The translations under genes and the position numbers were made by a program. The notes under the pieces were generated by a model, which did no database searches, had not been told where the DNA came from, and saw only the letters and a program-made list of their open reading frames with translations. From Candidatus Wallbacteria bacterium (lineage in GTDB: Bacteria; Muiribacteriota; UBA6191; JACPRK01), in NCBI GenBank assembly GCA_016190005.1, contig JACPRK010000127.1, positions 1-64,000 of the forward strand: a stretch of DNA of 64,000 nucleotides. The letters run 5' to 3'. How positions within the stretch are numbered: position 1 is the first letter of the stretch; the number at the start of each line of letters is the position of its first letter. Shown piece by piece: positions 38,338 to 47,086 of this stretch.

Positions 38338-39002
38338 GCCGGTTCTTCCTCCTCGGAGAGCACGCCTTCGGACAGCCGGACTCGGCGCGAGCCGGGCAGA
38401 CCCAGGCCATCTCCATCTTGATGGGTCACGAGGATCACGGCGACCCCTCGTTCGGTGCGCTCGCGCGCGACCAGCTCGACCAGCCTGCCGGCGAGTACGC
38501 GTTCGACGTTGGCGAAGGGCTCGTCCAGCATCAGCAGTGGCATCCGCGCCGCAAGCGCCCGCGCGACCGCCAGCCGCTGGCGCTGCCCGCCGGAGAGCTC
38601 GTGCGGGTAGGCACCTCCGCGGTCCGCCAGGCCGACGGCTTCCAGGCCAGCGCGCGCCCGCTCGAGCCGCTCGGTGCGCGTCCCGCCGTTCATCACGAAG
38701 GTCAGGTGGGCGAGCGCCGTCATGTGGGGCCAGAGCGCAAGCCCCTGAAAGACCATCGAAACTCCGCGAAGGTGCGGCGGCGTGCAGGCGCCCGGGCCGC
38801 TGGCGAGCTTCCCATGCAGCCAGACCTCGCCCTCGTCGGGCCGCGCCAGCCCGGCCGCAACGCGCAACAGCGTGGTCTTCCCTCCGCCCGAAGGACCGGT
38901 CAGGGTGAGCGCCTCTCCGACAGCCACTCGCAGATTCACGGCCCTGAGCACGGGTAGCCCCGCGTGGGCGACGGAGAGCCGCCTCAGCTCGAGCACGTTC
39001 AC
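38334..39002 (-). CDS. ABC transporter ATP-binding protein
   Basis: Walker A GPSGGGKTT, signature LSGGQRQRLAVARALAARMPLLMLDEPFAN; GTG start overlaps the permease stop (GTGA). Confidence 0.88.
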   Translation of the reverse strand: MNVLELRRLSVAHAGLPVLRAVNLRVAVGEALTLTGPSGGGKTTLLRVAAGLARPDEGEVWLHGKLASGPGACTPPHLRGVSMVFQGLALWPHMTALAHLTFVMNGGTRTERLERARAGLEAVGLADRGGAYPHELSGGQRQRLAVARALAARMPLLMLDEPFANVERVLAGRLVELVARERTERGVAVILVTHQDGDGLGLPGSRRVRLSEGVLSEEEEPA

Positions 39003-40633
39003 GGCGCCGCTCCTTGCCGCGACATGTGCCGGACCGCCAGCGATGAGATCGCCACCAGACCGAGAGCACCTGCCCCCACGGCGAGCACCATGAGGGCGCA
39101 GCAAGCCGCCAGCGTCTCGTCCATGCCGTAGTGGAGGAAGTTGAAGATCCGCACCATCACCGGCGCCTGGCCCGGTGGAGTCAAAAGTACCGCCAGGTCC
39201 ACTTCGCCGAGCGAGAGCAGCGCCCCGAGTACGGCGACCGCCCCCATCGCCGGAAGCAGCAGCGGCAGCAGGATGCCGTAGAGGCTCTGGGCGGGCGAGA
39301 CCCCGCACGCCCACGCGGCTTCCTCGAGCTCGGGATCGAGCCGCTCGAAGACGGTCTCCAGCACCTTGACCCCGACGGGTAGGACGCGCGCCGCCAGGCC
39401 GACCGCCAGCCCGAGCGCCGTGCCGTAGAGCGGCTCTGCCCAGCTCCAGCCGCTCCATTGCTCCACGAGCGCGATCCCCAGCACGCTCGGCGGCACGAAG
39501 AAGCTCAGGTACGCGAGCCGCCCGCAGAGCTCTCCGAGAAGCCCACGCCCGTGCCGCAGTCGCGCCGCCACCACGGCCAGGGCGCTGACCGTCACCAGGA
39601 GGGCCGTCAGGAGGGCAGTCCACCCCGAGAAGACCATGTCCTCCCCGGCGGCGCCGAGCGCGTCGGTGTAGCGGGCGGGGCCGCCCGCCTTCCAAACGAA
39701 GGCGGCCAGGGGAAGGCCCGGGTTCCAGGCGACCACCAGAGCGAGTACCGCCAGTGCCAGGGCGTCGACCCACCCGGACGTACGGGGCTCGACGCGCCGC
39801 CCGAGCGCTGAGCCGAGCCTCAGCCCGGAGGGTGCTCCGCGAGGCCTGGCCAGCCGGGCCAGCCCCCACGCTGCGGCCAGCAAACCCGCCAGCGGAACCG
39901 ACGCGGCCGCCGCCGCGCCGACGTCGTGATAGGCCGAGAAGCGCGTGAAGATCTCGACCGGGTAGACGTGCACGCACGCCAGGTCCGCTACCGAGTAGTT
40001 CACCGCTGCGAGCACGAAGGCGAGCGCCCAGGCGGACGCGAGCCCGGGCGCCGCGAGCGGCAGCGTCACCGAGCCGAGCGCACCCCAAGGGCCGCGCGCC
40101 ATGAGTGCGGCCTCTTCAGCGTCGTAGCCGGCCGCCGAGAAGGTCGCCACGGCCACCAGCGCGACCACCGGCGCCAGCCAGCTCGCCAGGACACTCGCCG
40201 CGCCCCACGTCCCCTCGACCGCGAGCGCCCCCGCGAGAGGCGCCCCAGGCGCCGACACCACCTGCCAGGCGACGCCGACGAGATACGGCGGAAGCGCCGC
40301 GCCGGCCGCCAGTCCCGCAAGCCAAACCCTCGGCCAGGGAACACGCGCGCGCGCCAGAAGCCCGCCGGCCAGCCCGCCCGCCGCGAGCGCCATCAAGCTC
40401 GCCGGTAACGCCACGGCGACCGTGTTCTTCAGCACCATCAGCGGCCGTCCCTCCCCGAACACGCGCCCGAACGCGCCGAGACCGGGCCCATCGGTCCCGC
40501 CAGCAGCCTGTCCAAGGAAACCGACCAGGGGCCAGGCGATCCAGGCGGCCAGCAGCGCGAGAACTACGAGCCTCCCCCAGGCCCGCCGGAGGACCCTCGC
40601 AAGCAATCGGAGTCGATCGAGCGCGTCAGTCAT
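38999..40633 (-). CDS. Fe3+-type (FbpB-like) ABC transporter permease, fused double-length
   Basis: Two sets of hydrophobic helices, 544 aa; EEAAWACGVSPAQSLYGILLPLLLPA EAA-like loop. Confidence 0.8.
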   Translation of the reverse strand: MTDALDRLRLLARVLRRAWGRLVVLALLAAWIAWPLVGFLGQAAGGTDGPGLGAFGRVFGEGRPLMVLKNTVAVALPASLMALAAGGLAGGLLARARVPWPRVWLAGLAAGAALPPYLVGVAWQVVSAPGAPLAGALAVEGTWGAASVLASWLAPVVALVAVATFSAAGYDAEEAALMARGPWGALGSVTLPLAAPGLASAWALAFVLAAVNYSVADLACVHVYPVEIFTRFSAYHDVGAAAAASVPLAGLLAAAWGLARLARPRGAPSGLRLGSALGRRVEPRTSGWVDALALAVLALVVAWNPGLPLAAFVWKAGGPARYTDALGAAGEDMVFSGWTALLTALLVTVSALAVVAARLRHGRGLLGELCGRLAYLSFFVPPSVLGIALVEQWSGWSWAEPLYGTALGLAVGLAARVLPVGVKVLETVFERLDPELEEAAWACGVSPAQSLYGILLPLLLPAMGAVAVLGALLSLGEVDLAVLLTPPGQAPVMVRIFNFLHYGMDETLAACCALMVLAVGAGALGLVAISSLAVRHMSRQGAAP

Positions 40634-41642
40634 TCAGCAGAACTTCTTGCACCGCGCGCGTGGCCTCGGGCATCGCTGCCTCGACGGCCTCGAACCGGAC
40701 CCGCATCGTCTCGAGGGTTCGCACGTCGCCCATCCCCTCGGGGCCGGCCAGCCCGGGGCGCAGCGGAATCTGCTGCGAGGGTCCGCGCGCCAGGGCCTCC
40801 TCCACCTCTGGGCTCAGCAGGTACTCCGCCAGACGCCGGGCCTCCTGCGGGTGCGGAGCGCCCTTGACGATCGACACCGTGTTCGGGAGCAGCAACGCTC
40901 CGCCCGTGCCCTGATCGGGAAAGATCATCCGCACCGGCTTCCCGGCCCGCACTGCCGAGAGCGCGTCGTCGGTGTCTGTGAGCCCGACCAGCGCTTCGCC
41001 ACGCACGACTTGGTCGCGCACGCCCGAGTTGCCGTCGGCCAGCCGGATGGCGTTGGCGCGCAGCGCCTCGAGGAAGGTCCGGCCCTTGGCGGCGCCCTGC
41101 ACGGCAAAGAGCGCGGCGACATGAGTGGCCGTGGTGCCGAAGAGCGGCTTGGCCATCGCCGCCTTGCCCTTCCATCGGGGGTGCGCCAGCTCCGAGACCG
41201 CCTTCGGCATCTCGGCCTCCGTCACGCGCGAGCTGTCCACGAGCAGCACGCGTGCCCGGCCGCCGAAGCCGTACCACCTGCTCGCCGGGTCCCGGTAGGC
41301 ATCGGGAATGCCGGCGGCCCGCGTCGTCTCGAAGGTCTCGAACACGCCGCGACGTGCCAGCATCACGGTGTGCATCGGCTCATTGTTCCAGTAGACGTCT
41401 GCGCGCGGCCGCTTCATCTCGGCCAGCAGGCGGTTGGCGAGCCCCACGGTCTTGTTCGCTTCCAGGTCGTAGAGTGCCTTGACGCGGATGCCCGTCGCCT
41501 TCTCGAAGCCTCGGAGCACGGGCTCGGAAAAGGGCTGATCGAGCGAGGTGTAGACCACCACGCTCGGACGCGCAAGCGCCTGGGGGCAGAGCGCCAGCGC
41601 TAGCGCAAACACGGCACCCCGAATGACTATCGCCTCAGACAT
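40626..41642 (-). CDS. Fe3+-type ABC transporter substrate-binding protein
   Basis: Signal peptide; VVVYTSLDQPFSEPVLRGFEKATGIRVKALYD, typical AfuA/FbpA-like. Confidence 0.8.
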   Translation of the reverse strand: MSEAIVIRGAVFALALALCPQALARPSVVVYTSLDQPFSEPVLRGFEKATGIRVKALYDLEANKTVGLANRLLAEMKRPRADVYWNNEPMHTVMLARRGVFETFETTRAAGIPDAYRDPASRWYGFGGRARVLLVDSSRVTEAEMPKAVSELAHPRWKGKAAMAKPLFGTTATHVAALFAVQGAAKGRTFLEALRANAIRLADGNSGVRDQVVRGEALVGLTDTDDALSAVRAGKPVRMIFPDQGTGGALLLPNTVSIVKGAPHPQEARRLAEYLLSPEVEEALARGPSQQIPLRPGLAGPEGMGDVRTLETMRVRFEAVEAAMPEATRAVQEVLLND

Positions 41643-41658
41643 GATCACGACTCCTTGT

Positions 41659-41759
41659 GGACGCACGGCCCGGGGCCGCGGCGCGGGCGACTCTAGCACG
41701 GCGATTGCTGTGCTATCCCAGTCCGTGACCGAGGACACGAGAGGCGCCGGAGCCGAGCG
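41659..41759 (+). repeat. Copy 1 of a 101-bp ungapped direct repeat (promoter + 5' coding end of the APC permease)
   Basis: ggacgcacggcccggggccgcggcgcgggcgactct...atcccagtccgtgaccgaggacac...gccggagccgagcg. Confidence 0.85.
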
Positions 41760-42042
41760 TCGCCGCGGTGGCCGAGGACGGCGGCGAGTGCAGCGTCGAG
41801 GGGTTCGGGAACTTGGCGCTCCCCACTCGCGATCGTAGCCCGCCGGCAAGCGGGGATGCGGCGCCCATCGTCGCATGCGGACTCCTGATTTCGGCCTCGC
41901 ACGAACGGGTTTGCCGGGCCTCGTTCTGGATCCGTGATCCGCGTCCCCCAATGCGGGCTCCGGCCCCGATCGCTGGACCTTGTCGTCATCCCTCTGTCAT
42001 CATGCGGATGCAGCCTTCAACGCTGCGACTGGAGAGGCCGTC

Positions 42043-42459
42043 ATGAATTGCCAATGGGTCCTCCTCGCGCTCGCTGTCTGCTTCCTGGCGAGCCCGGCGT
42101 ACGCCGAGTGGTCCCTGGCCGACATCCTGTTGCTGGAGCCGGCCGCGGACAGCCGGCCCACGACCGGTGAGCTGCCGCTCTACCGGCCGATTCCTGAGAC
42201 CGACGCGCGCCACGCCGCGGTCATGCGCCTCCTGGACAACGAGGCCGCGCGATTCGCCCGCCGGCTGGTGTCGATTGCCTGGGCTTACGCGCCTGACCAC
42301 CATCCGATGCAGGGCGTGCTGCTCGCCATCGGGGTGGCCCCGTCGCTCTGGCGGCTGGTCGCCCGGGCGCGGGACCATCGCCCCTTCGAATCGCTGGACG
42401 ACTTCGCGCGCCGCACGGGCTTGAAAGAGGTGCGCGCGCGCCTGAAGCCGGCACGCTAA
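42043..42459 (+). CDS. Small secreted hypothetical protein, weak HhH-like C-terminus
   Basis: GGAGAGG RBS; signal peptide MNCQWVLLALAVCFLASPAYA; FESLDDFARRTGLKEVRARLK. Confidence 0.55.
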   Translation: MNCQWVLLALAVCFLASPAYAEWSLADILLLEPAADSRPTTGELPLYRPIPETDARHAAVMRLLDNEAARFARRLVSIAWAYAPDHHPMQGVLLAIGVAPSLWRLVARARDHRPFESLDDFARRTGLKEVRARLKPAR

Positions 42460-42515
42460 GACTGCGTGAAGTGCCGGCCTCTGCCGATGTGTCACGCAGG
42501 ACACAGGAGGCCTCG

Positions 42516-43050
42516 ATGGGCAGGGTCATCCACCTGCGCCGGGCTGGCTGGGTCACTCCTCTGTGGTGGGCGCTCTGGCGCTTCATGAGGCCATCTCCCG
42601 GATGGAGCGCTCGCTCCAGAGCGGCCCCGCCGCCGGCGCGCAAGGCGGCTCGCCTGCAACCGCTGCCGGCGACCGGACCCGTGCCGCCCGACCTGGCGTC
42701 GGAGATGCTCGTGAGTCAACGTCGAGGCGTCGAGGAGCTGCGCCGGCTCAACCAGCTCCTGTTGCGCGCCAACGATCGGCTTGCCCTGGGGCCGAAGCCT
42801 TCGCGCCAGGCCTCCCGGTCCGTGGTGCGCTCGTTGTTCGAGAAGAAGGACCGGGCACCCTCAGCCCGTGGAGGCGCTGCGCGGCATGCTCAATGCACTG
42901 CTCGGCTTCCGGGCCGAGCAACGCATCGTCGAGCTGGCGGGGGCCGTCTCGGCAGCTTCGGGGGGCCCTGGCTGCCTTCAAGGACGTGCTGGTCTCGGAC
43001 TCGACCGTCACCCGGCTACACCACTTCCTCGTGAAGAACTGGCCCGCCTC
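42516..43050 (+). pseudogene. Probable frameshifted gene (coding signal moves through three frames)
   Basis: MGRVIHLRRAGW...RSLFEKKDR, then VEALRGMLNALLGFRAEQRIVELAGAVSAA, then GALAAFKDVLVSDSTVTRLHHFLVKNW in successive frames. Confidence 0.4.
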
Positions 43051-43051
43051 T

Positions 43052-43152
43052 GGACGGACGGCCCGGGGCCGCGGCGCGGGCGACTCTCGCACGGCGGCTC
43101 CTGTACAATCCCAGTCCGTGACCGAGGACACAAGCTGTGCCGGAGCCGAGCG
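43052..43152 (+). repeat. Copy 2 of the 101-bp direct repeat
   Basis: Aligns ungapped to 41659..41759; GTG start lies at the same offset (66) in both copies. Confidence 0.85.
43104..43109 (+). promoter_or_regulatory. Candidate -10 box (TACAAT) positioned for a leaderless transcript
   Basis: TACAAT-CCCAGTCC-GTG: only 8 nt between the hexamer and the predicted start codon. Confidence 0.45.
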
Positions 43153-44461
43153 GCAGACCCACGGGCTCCAGCGACGTCTGGGGCTTTTCGACCTGATCTG
43201 CCTGGGACTCAATTCCGTCATCGGGTCCGGAATCTTCCTCTCGCCGGGACTCATCGCAGGCAAGCTCGGTTCGCTGGCGGCGGCCGCGTTCGCCGCGGGA
43301 GGGGTGCTCTGCCTGGCCATCGCCTACTGCTTCGCGGAGATGGCCTCGATGTTCCCGAGCAACGGCGGCGCTTGCGCGTACGCCCGGGAGGCCTTCGGGC
43401 CCTTCACGGGGTTCCTGGTTGGCTGGGTGATGTGGCTGTCTTGCCTGGTGGGCGGGGCCGCGGTGGCGGTCTCCTTCGGCGAGATGCTGGCCCGGCGGCT
43501 GTCCGGCCTGGCGGCGGCGGTGGGGCTGCCGCTCGACGCGACGCCCGCGATGGCCACCACGCTGGCGTGCGCGGTCATCGTGATTCTGGCGATGGTCAAC
43601 CTGCGCGGGGCGCGTCACGGCGCGGCCAGCAACAACGGGCTGGCGCTGCTCAAGCTGGCGCCGCTTTCGTTCTTCGCGCTCTGGGCGCTGCCGGAGATCG
43701 ACGAGAAGGCGATTCCCATCCTGGGTACGCCGGGCCAGGACCTCCTCGGGGGCTTGCTGCTGGTGCTCTACACATTCTCGGGGTTCGAGGAGATCCCGGT
43801 GCCGGCCGGGGAGACACGTGACGCGGAGCAAAACGTGCCGCAGGCGCTGGGAGCGGTGCTCGTGTTGGCGACGGGCTTCTACGTGGTGATCCAGGCGGCC
43901 GTGGTCTCGCTGGGGGGCGCGGGCTCGGCGACGCCACTGGAGGATGCCGCGAGCGGCAGCCGACTGTTGTCTCTGGTGGTCGCCGCGTCGTCCCTGGCGG
44001 CGCTGGCCAGCGTCAATGCCAGCATCGCCTTCACGGGACCACGCTCGCTCTGGGTCCTGGCGGCGGATGGGTGGATGCCGGCGGCGCTGGCCCGGCTCAC
44101 CCCTGGCACGGGAACGCCGCGCGCGGCCGTGTTCGTTACCAGCGGCCTGACGCTGGCGCTCTGTGCGAGCGGAACCTTCGAAACGCTGGCGGTGCTCTCG
44201 GTGCTCGCCAGCTTGCTCCAGTACCTGCCGACCATTTTGGGCGTACTGGTCCTGCGACGCACGCAGCCCAACTTGCCGCGGCCGGTGCGTATCCCCTACG
44301 GGAATCTGATCCCGGTGACTGCGCTCGCAGTCTGTCTGCTGCTGCTTTCGACGAGTCACCGGAGTTACCTGGTGGGCGCTGCGGTTGCGCTGGCGATTGG
44401 CGCCGCAGTCGGCGCGCCGAGGCTGCTGGCAAGCCGCAAGCGGTCCGAGACTTCAGCCTGA
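43118..44461 (+). CDS. APC-family amino acid permease
   Basis: LGLFDLICLGLNSVIGSGIFLSPGLIAG; about 12 hydrophobic segments; FSGFEEIPVPAGETRDAEQNVPQAL. Confidence 0.85.
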   Translation: MTEDTSCAGAERQTHGLQRRLGLFDLICLGLNSVIGSGIFLSPGLIAGKLGSLAAAAFAAGGVLCLAIAYCFAEMASMFPSNGGACAYAREAFGPFTGFLVGWVMWLSCLVGGAAVAVSFGEMLARRLSGLAAAVGLPLDATPAMATTLACAVIVILAMVNLRGARHGAASNNGLALLKLAPLSFFALWALPEIDEKAIPILGTPGQDLLGGLLLVLYTFSGFEEIPVPAGETRDAEQNVPQALGAVLVLATGFYVVIQAAVVSLGGAGSATPLEDAASGSRLLSLVVAASSLAALASVNASIAFTGPRSLWVLAADGWMPAALARLTPGTGTPRAAVFVTSGLTLALCASGTFETLAVLSVLASLLQYLPTILGVLVLRRTQPNLPRPVRIPYGNLIPVTALAVCLLLLSTSHRSYLVGAAVALAIGAAVGAPRLLASRKRSETSA

Positions 44462-45991
44462 CGCCCCGGCGATCTGCGCGGCAGCGGCACGGAGCCGGGC
44501 AGGGTCGGCGCAGGCTTCCAGGAGCGCGCGCACGTCCCGACGCAGCGGCCCTTCGTCGAGCCGCTTCTCCAGCAGCTCGATGGTAAGCCCCGAGCGGCGG
44601 CGCTCACGGGCGGCGGCCGCGCTCAAGAGCGCCGGCGCCAGCGCCGCGTCTCCCGAAGCGACGGCAACCAGACGGGCGGAGCGGACGACGGCACGCCTGA
44701 CGGGCACGGAGCTCGGCAAGGCACCGGCTGCCAGGAGCCGGCAAGCTTCGGCCACGGACTCCTGCGCAAACCGGACGACATCCGGGGCATTGCGGCGGCT
44801 TCGCAGCTTGGCCAGCAGCCGCCAGACGTCTGCGGGCGCACCGGGACGACGTGCGGCCTCGAGCAAGGGCGCCAGCGTTACGGCGCCCGCGCCTGCCGGG
44901 CCGGCGTCCGCGGGGCCGAGCGCCTCGGCCAGGGCATCCCGAGCTTCGGCGGAGCGGACCTCACGTACGGCCTGGCCCAGCCTGGAGCGGTAGGTCGGGT
45001 CCTCGACCGCCAGCACGCGCGCCAGCATCCCGGGCCCGCGGCGTCCCAAGCCGGCCAGCTGCGTGGCCAGCGTCTGCCTCTCGACTCGGTCGAGCCGTCC
45101 CATTGCCCAGAGCACCTCGGACTCGGTGCGGTCCTCGAGCCGGGCAATGGTCCGCTGCAGCACGCCCAGGATCGGGGCATTGTCGGGCCGATCGACCGCC
45201 GCATGGAGAGCCGGCAGCGCGCCAGGCGCCCATGCGCGCTCGAGCCCGAGGGCGGCCTGCCGGCGCACGATCTGAGACTCATCGCCCAACCGCTCGGCCA
45301 GGGCCGGGACCAACGCCCGGTGACCGATCTTTCCGAGCGCCCAGCAGGCGGCCGCGCGATCGCTGGCGGACGGAGCCGTCACCATCCGTCGCAGGGTGCC
45401 GAGCCCCGCGACGACCTCCTCACGGGTGCTCGCCACCCTGGCCAGGGACGCCGCGGCGCTGGCGCGAACGCGCGGGTGGGAGTCCGAAAGAAGCGCGCCG
45501 AGCGGCACGGAGCCCCGGTCTCCGCCGAGCCTGCCGAGTCCTTCGGCCGCGTTGGCGCGAACGCGCATATCCGTAGAGGTTGCGCAGAGTATGAGGGCCG
45601 CCTCTGCGCCGGCGCTCGAAGGCAAGTGTGAAATGAGACTCGCTAGTACCATCGAGTCCTTTTCGCCTGAGATCGCCGCGGCCAGGGCCGCCCCGGCTTC
45701 CTCGCCGCCAGCGCGTCCGAGCTCGGCGGCAGCCTGACGACGGTGATCGGGGTCAGGCGAGGCGAGCAGCGCCTCGAGGGCCACCACACGACGGCGCTCC
45801 GAAAAGGCGCGCAGCCGCGACAGGGCGCTGGCGCGGTCCGCATCGGCGCCGGCTAGCAGGTTTGTCTCGAGCGCCGCCACGTAGCGGGCGTCGATGCGAA
45901 GGCTGGCTGCCAGGTAGCCCGCGGCAAGCACCAGCAGCACCGTGAAGGTCACCTTTGGAACCAGGAGAACAGGCAGGGCGATCATCGCCAC
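44453..45991 (-). CDS. HEAT-repeat protein with N-terminal TM segment (likely C-terminal part of an NTT-HEAT protein)
   Basis: HEAT-like ALSRLRAFSERRRVVALEALLASPDPDHRRQAAAELGR...; same reading frame as 45998..47083. Confidence 0.75.
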   Translation of the reverse strand: MAMIALPVLLVPKVTFTVLLVLAAGYLAASLRIDARYVAALETNLLAGADADRASALSRLRAFSERRRVVALEALLASPDPDHRRQAAAELGRAGGEEAGAALAAAISGEKDSMVLASLISHLPSSAGAEAALILCATSTDMRVRANAAEGLGRLGGDRGSVPLGALLSDSHPRVRASAAASLARVASTREEVVAGLGTLRRMVTAPSASDRAAACWALGKIGHRALVPALAERLGDESQIVRRQAALGLERAWAPGALPALHAAVDRPDNAPILGVLQRTIARLEDRTESEVLWAMGRLDRVERQTLATQLAGLGRRGPGMLARVLAVEDPTYRSRLGQAVREVRSAEARDALAEALGPADAGPAGAGAVTLAPLLEAARRPGAPADVWRLLAKLRSRRNAPDVVRFAQESVAEACRLLAAGALPSSVPVRRAVVRSARLVAVASGDAALAPALLSAAAARERRRSGLTIELLEKRLDEGPLRRDVRALLEACADPARLRAAAAQIAGASG

Positions 45992-45997
45992 CGAGAC

Positions 45998-47083
45998 CTA
46001 GACGACACCTGCTCCGTAGATCTGCCCGTCCAGCCTCAGCCGGGCCTGCCGGGCCTTGTCCGGCGGGAAGGGCGCCAGCAAGAGCGCCAGGCAGGAGCGG
46101 TTGACGCCCTTGTCGAAGACCGTGAAGGCGAGGTTGGCAGCCAGGATCGCGGGAAAGCCGCCGCCGGCCAGGACTGCGCCGCAGGCGACCGCCAGCAGAA
46201 CGGGCATGGCCGAAAGGACTTTGCCGGGCGTGAACCAGGCGAGGAGCCGCCCGGTCAGGCTCGTCTGGAGCAGGAAGATGGTCGTCTTGATGACGGAGTC
46301 GAAGCGGCCCAGGAAGGCCGCAACGTCGGCCGCCGAGGTGAACTGCTCGGACACGGCGCGATTGAGCTGGTAGTCGACCAGGTACTTGAAGATGGCGAAG
46401 GCCGCCACGAGGCGCGCGATGCCGGCCAGCAGCGGTTCCTTGCCGAGCTCCAGGGCTGCCGGGCTCGGCTCGGTGCTGGCAGAGCCGGCCGGGCCTCGCG
46501 CCTCCGCCACGACCCCCTCGAGAATCGCCAGCGCCAGAGCTAGCCCCAGGATTCCCGCGAGGAACAGGTTCTCGAGCCCGGCTACTCTGCCCAACGGTCC
46601 GGTGGCGAGGCCGGTGAGGATCTGGCAGAGGAAGGCTCCGGCCGTGACGAGCGGGGTCCAGGTCTTGACCTCCTGGATCACGAGAACGCCCTCCAGCGTG
46701 TTCCAGAAGAGCATCCAGCACAGGATGGGGAACGGGACGACCATCGACTGAATGGCTGCCTGGGCGTAAAACGACCCGGAGGAGCCGTTGACGCGAGCCA
46801 GTCCGAGGAAGATGGAGTAAGCGATGAAGTAGCCCGTGAGGAGCGCAAATGGCCGCGCGGCCCGCAATGAGCGGAAAACGGCGCTCAGGGCCAGCGCCAG
46901 AACGTACCCCGAGAGAGAAGTCCATGGCAGGTACGCGGCCCCGCAGCGCTGCAGGAAGAGAGTCGTCGAGACGAGGTACACCATCAGCGCAACGCACTGC
47001 GTCAGCGCGAAGGCGGCGGTGATGGCGGCGAAGCGGGGGAAAGCGGCCGGCTGGATGCCGAGAAGCTTGGCGATGCGGCCCAC
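45998..47083 (-). CDS. NTT (ATP/ADP translocase)-like polytopic membrane protein, ends at an in-frame TAG
   Basis: Polytopic; AFAIFKYLVDYQLNRAVSEQFTSAADVAAFLGRFDSVIKTTIFLLQ and NRSCLALLLAPFPPDKARQARLRLDGQIYGAG are NTT/MFS_3-like. Confidence 0.65.
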   Translation of the reverse strand: MGRIAKLLGIQPAAFPRFAAITAAFALTQCVALMVYLVSTTLFLQRCGAAYLPWTSLSGYVLALALSAVFRSLRAARPFALLTGYFIAYSIFLGLARVNGSSGSFYAQAAIQSMVVPFPILCWMLFWNTLEGVLVIQEVKTWTPLVTAGAFLCQILTGLATGPLGRVAGLENLFLAGILGLALALAILEGVVAEARGPAGSASTEPSPAALELGKEPLLAGIARLVAAFAIFKYLVDYQLNRAVSEQFTSAADVAAFLGRFDSVIKTTIFLLQTSLTGRLLAWFTPGKVLSAMPVLLAVACGAVLAGGGFPAILAANLAFTVFDKGVNRSCLALLLAPFPPDKARQARLRLDGQIYGAGVV

Positions 47084-47086
47084 GGG

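Noticed and set aside
44453-44461. 9-bp convergent overlap between APC permease and HEAT gene stop codons
   Set aside because: Short tail-to-tail overlaps are common in compact genomes.
45998-46000. Genome-wide UAG reassignment
   Set aside because: UAG serves as the plausible terminal stop for other genes here (LysM lipoprotein, ACP, porin-like, dehydrogenase-ValRS fusion), so global recoding is unlikely; a local event is preferred.
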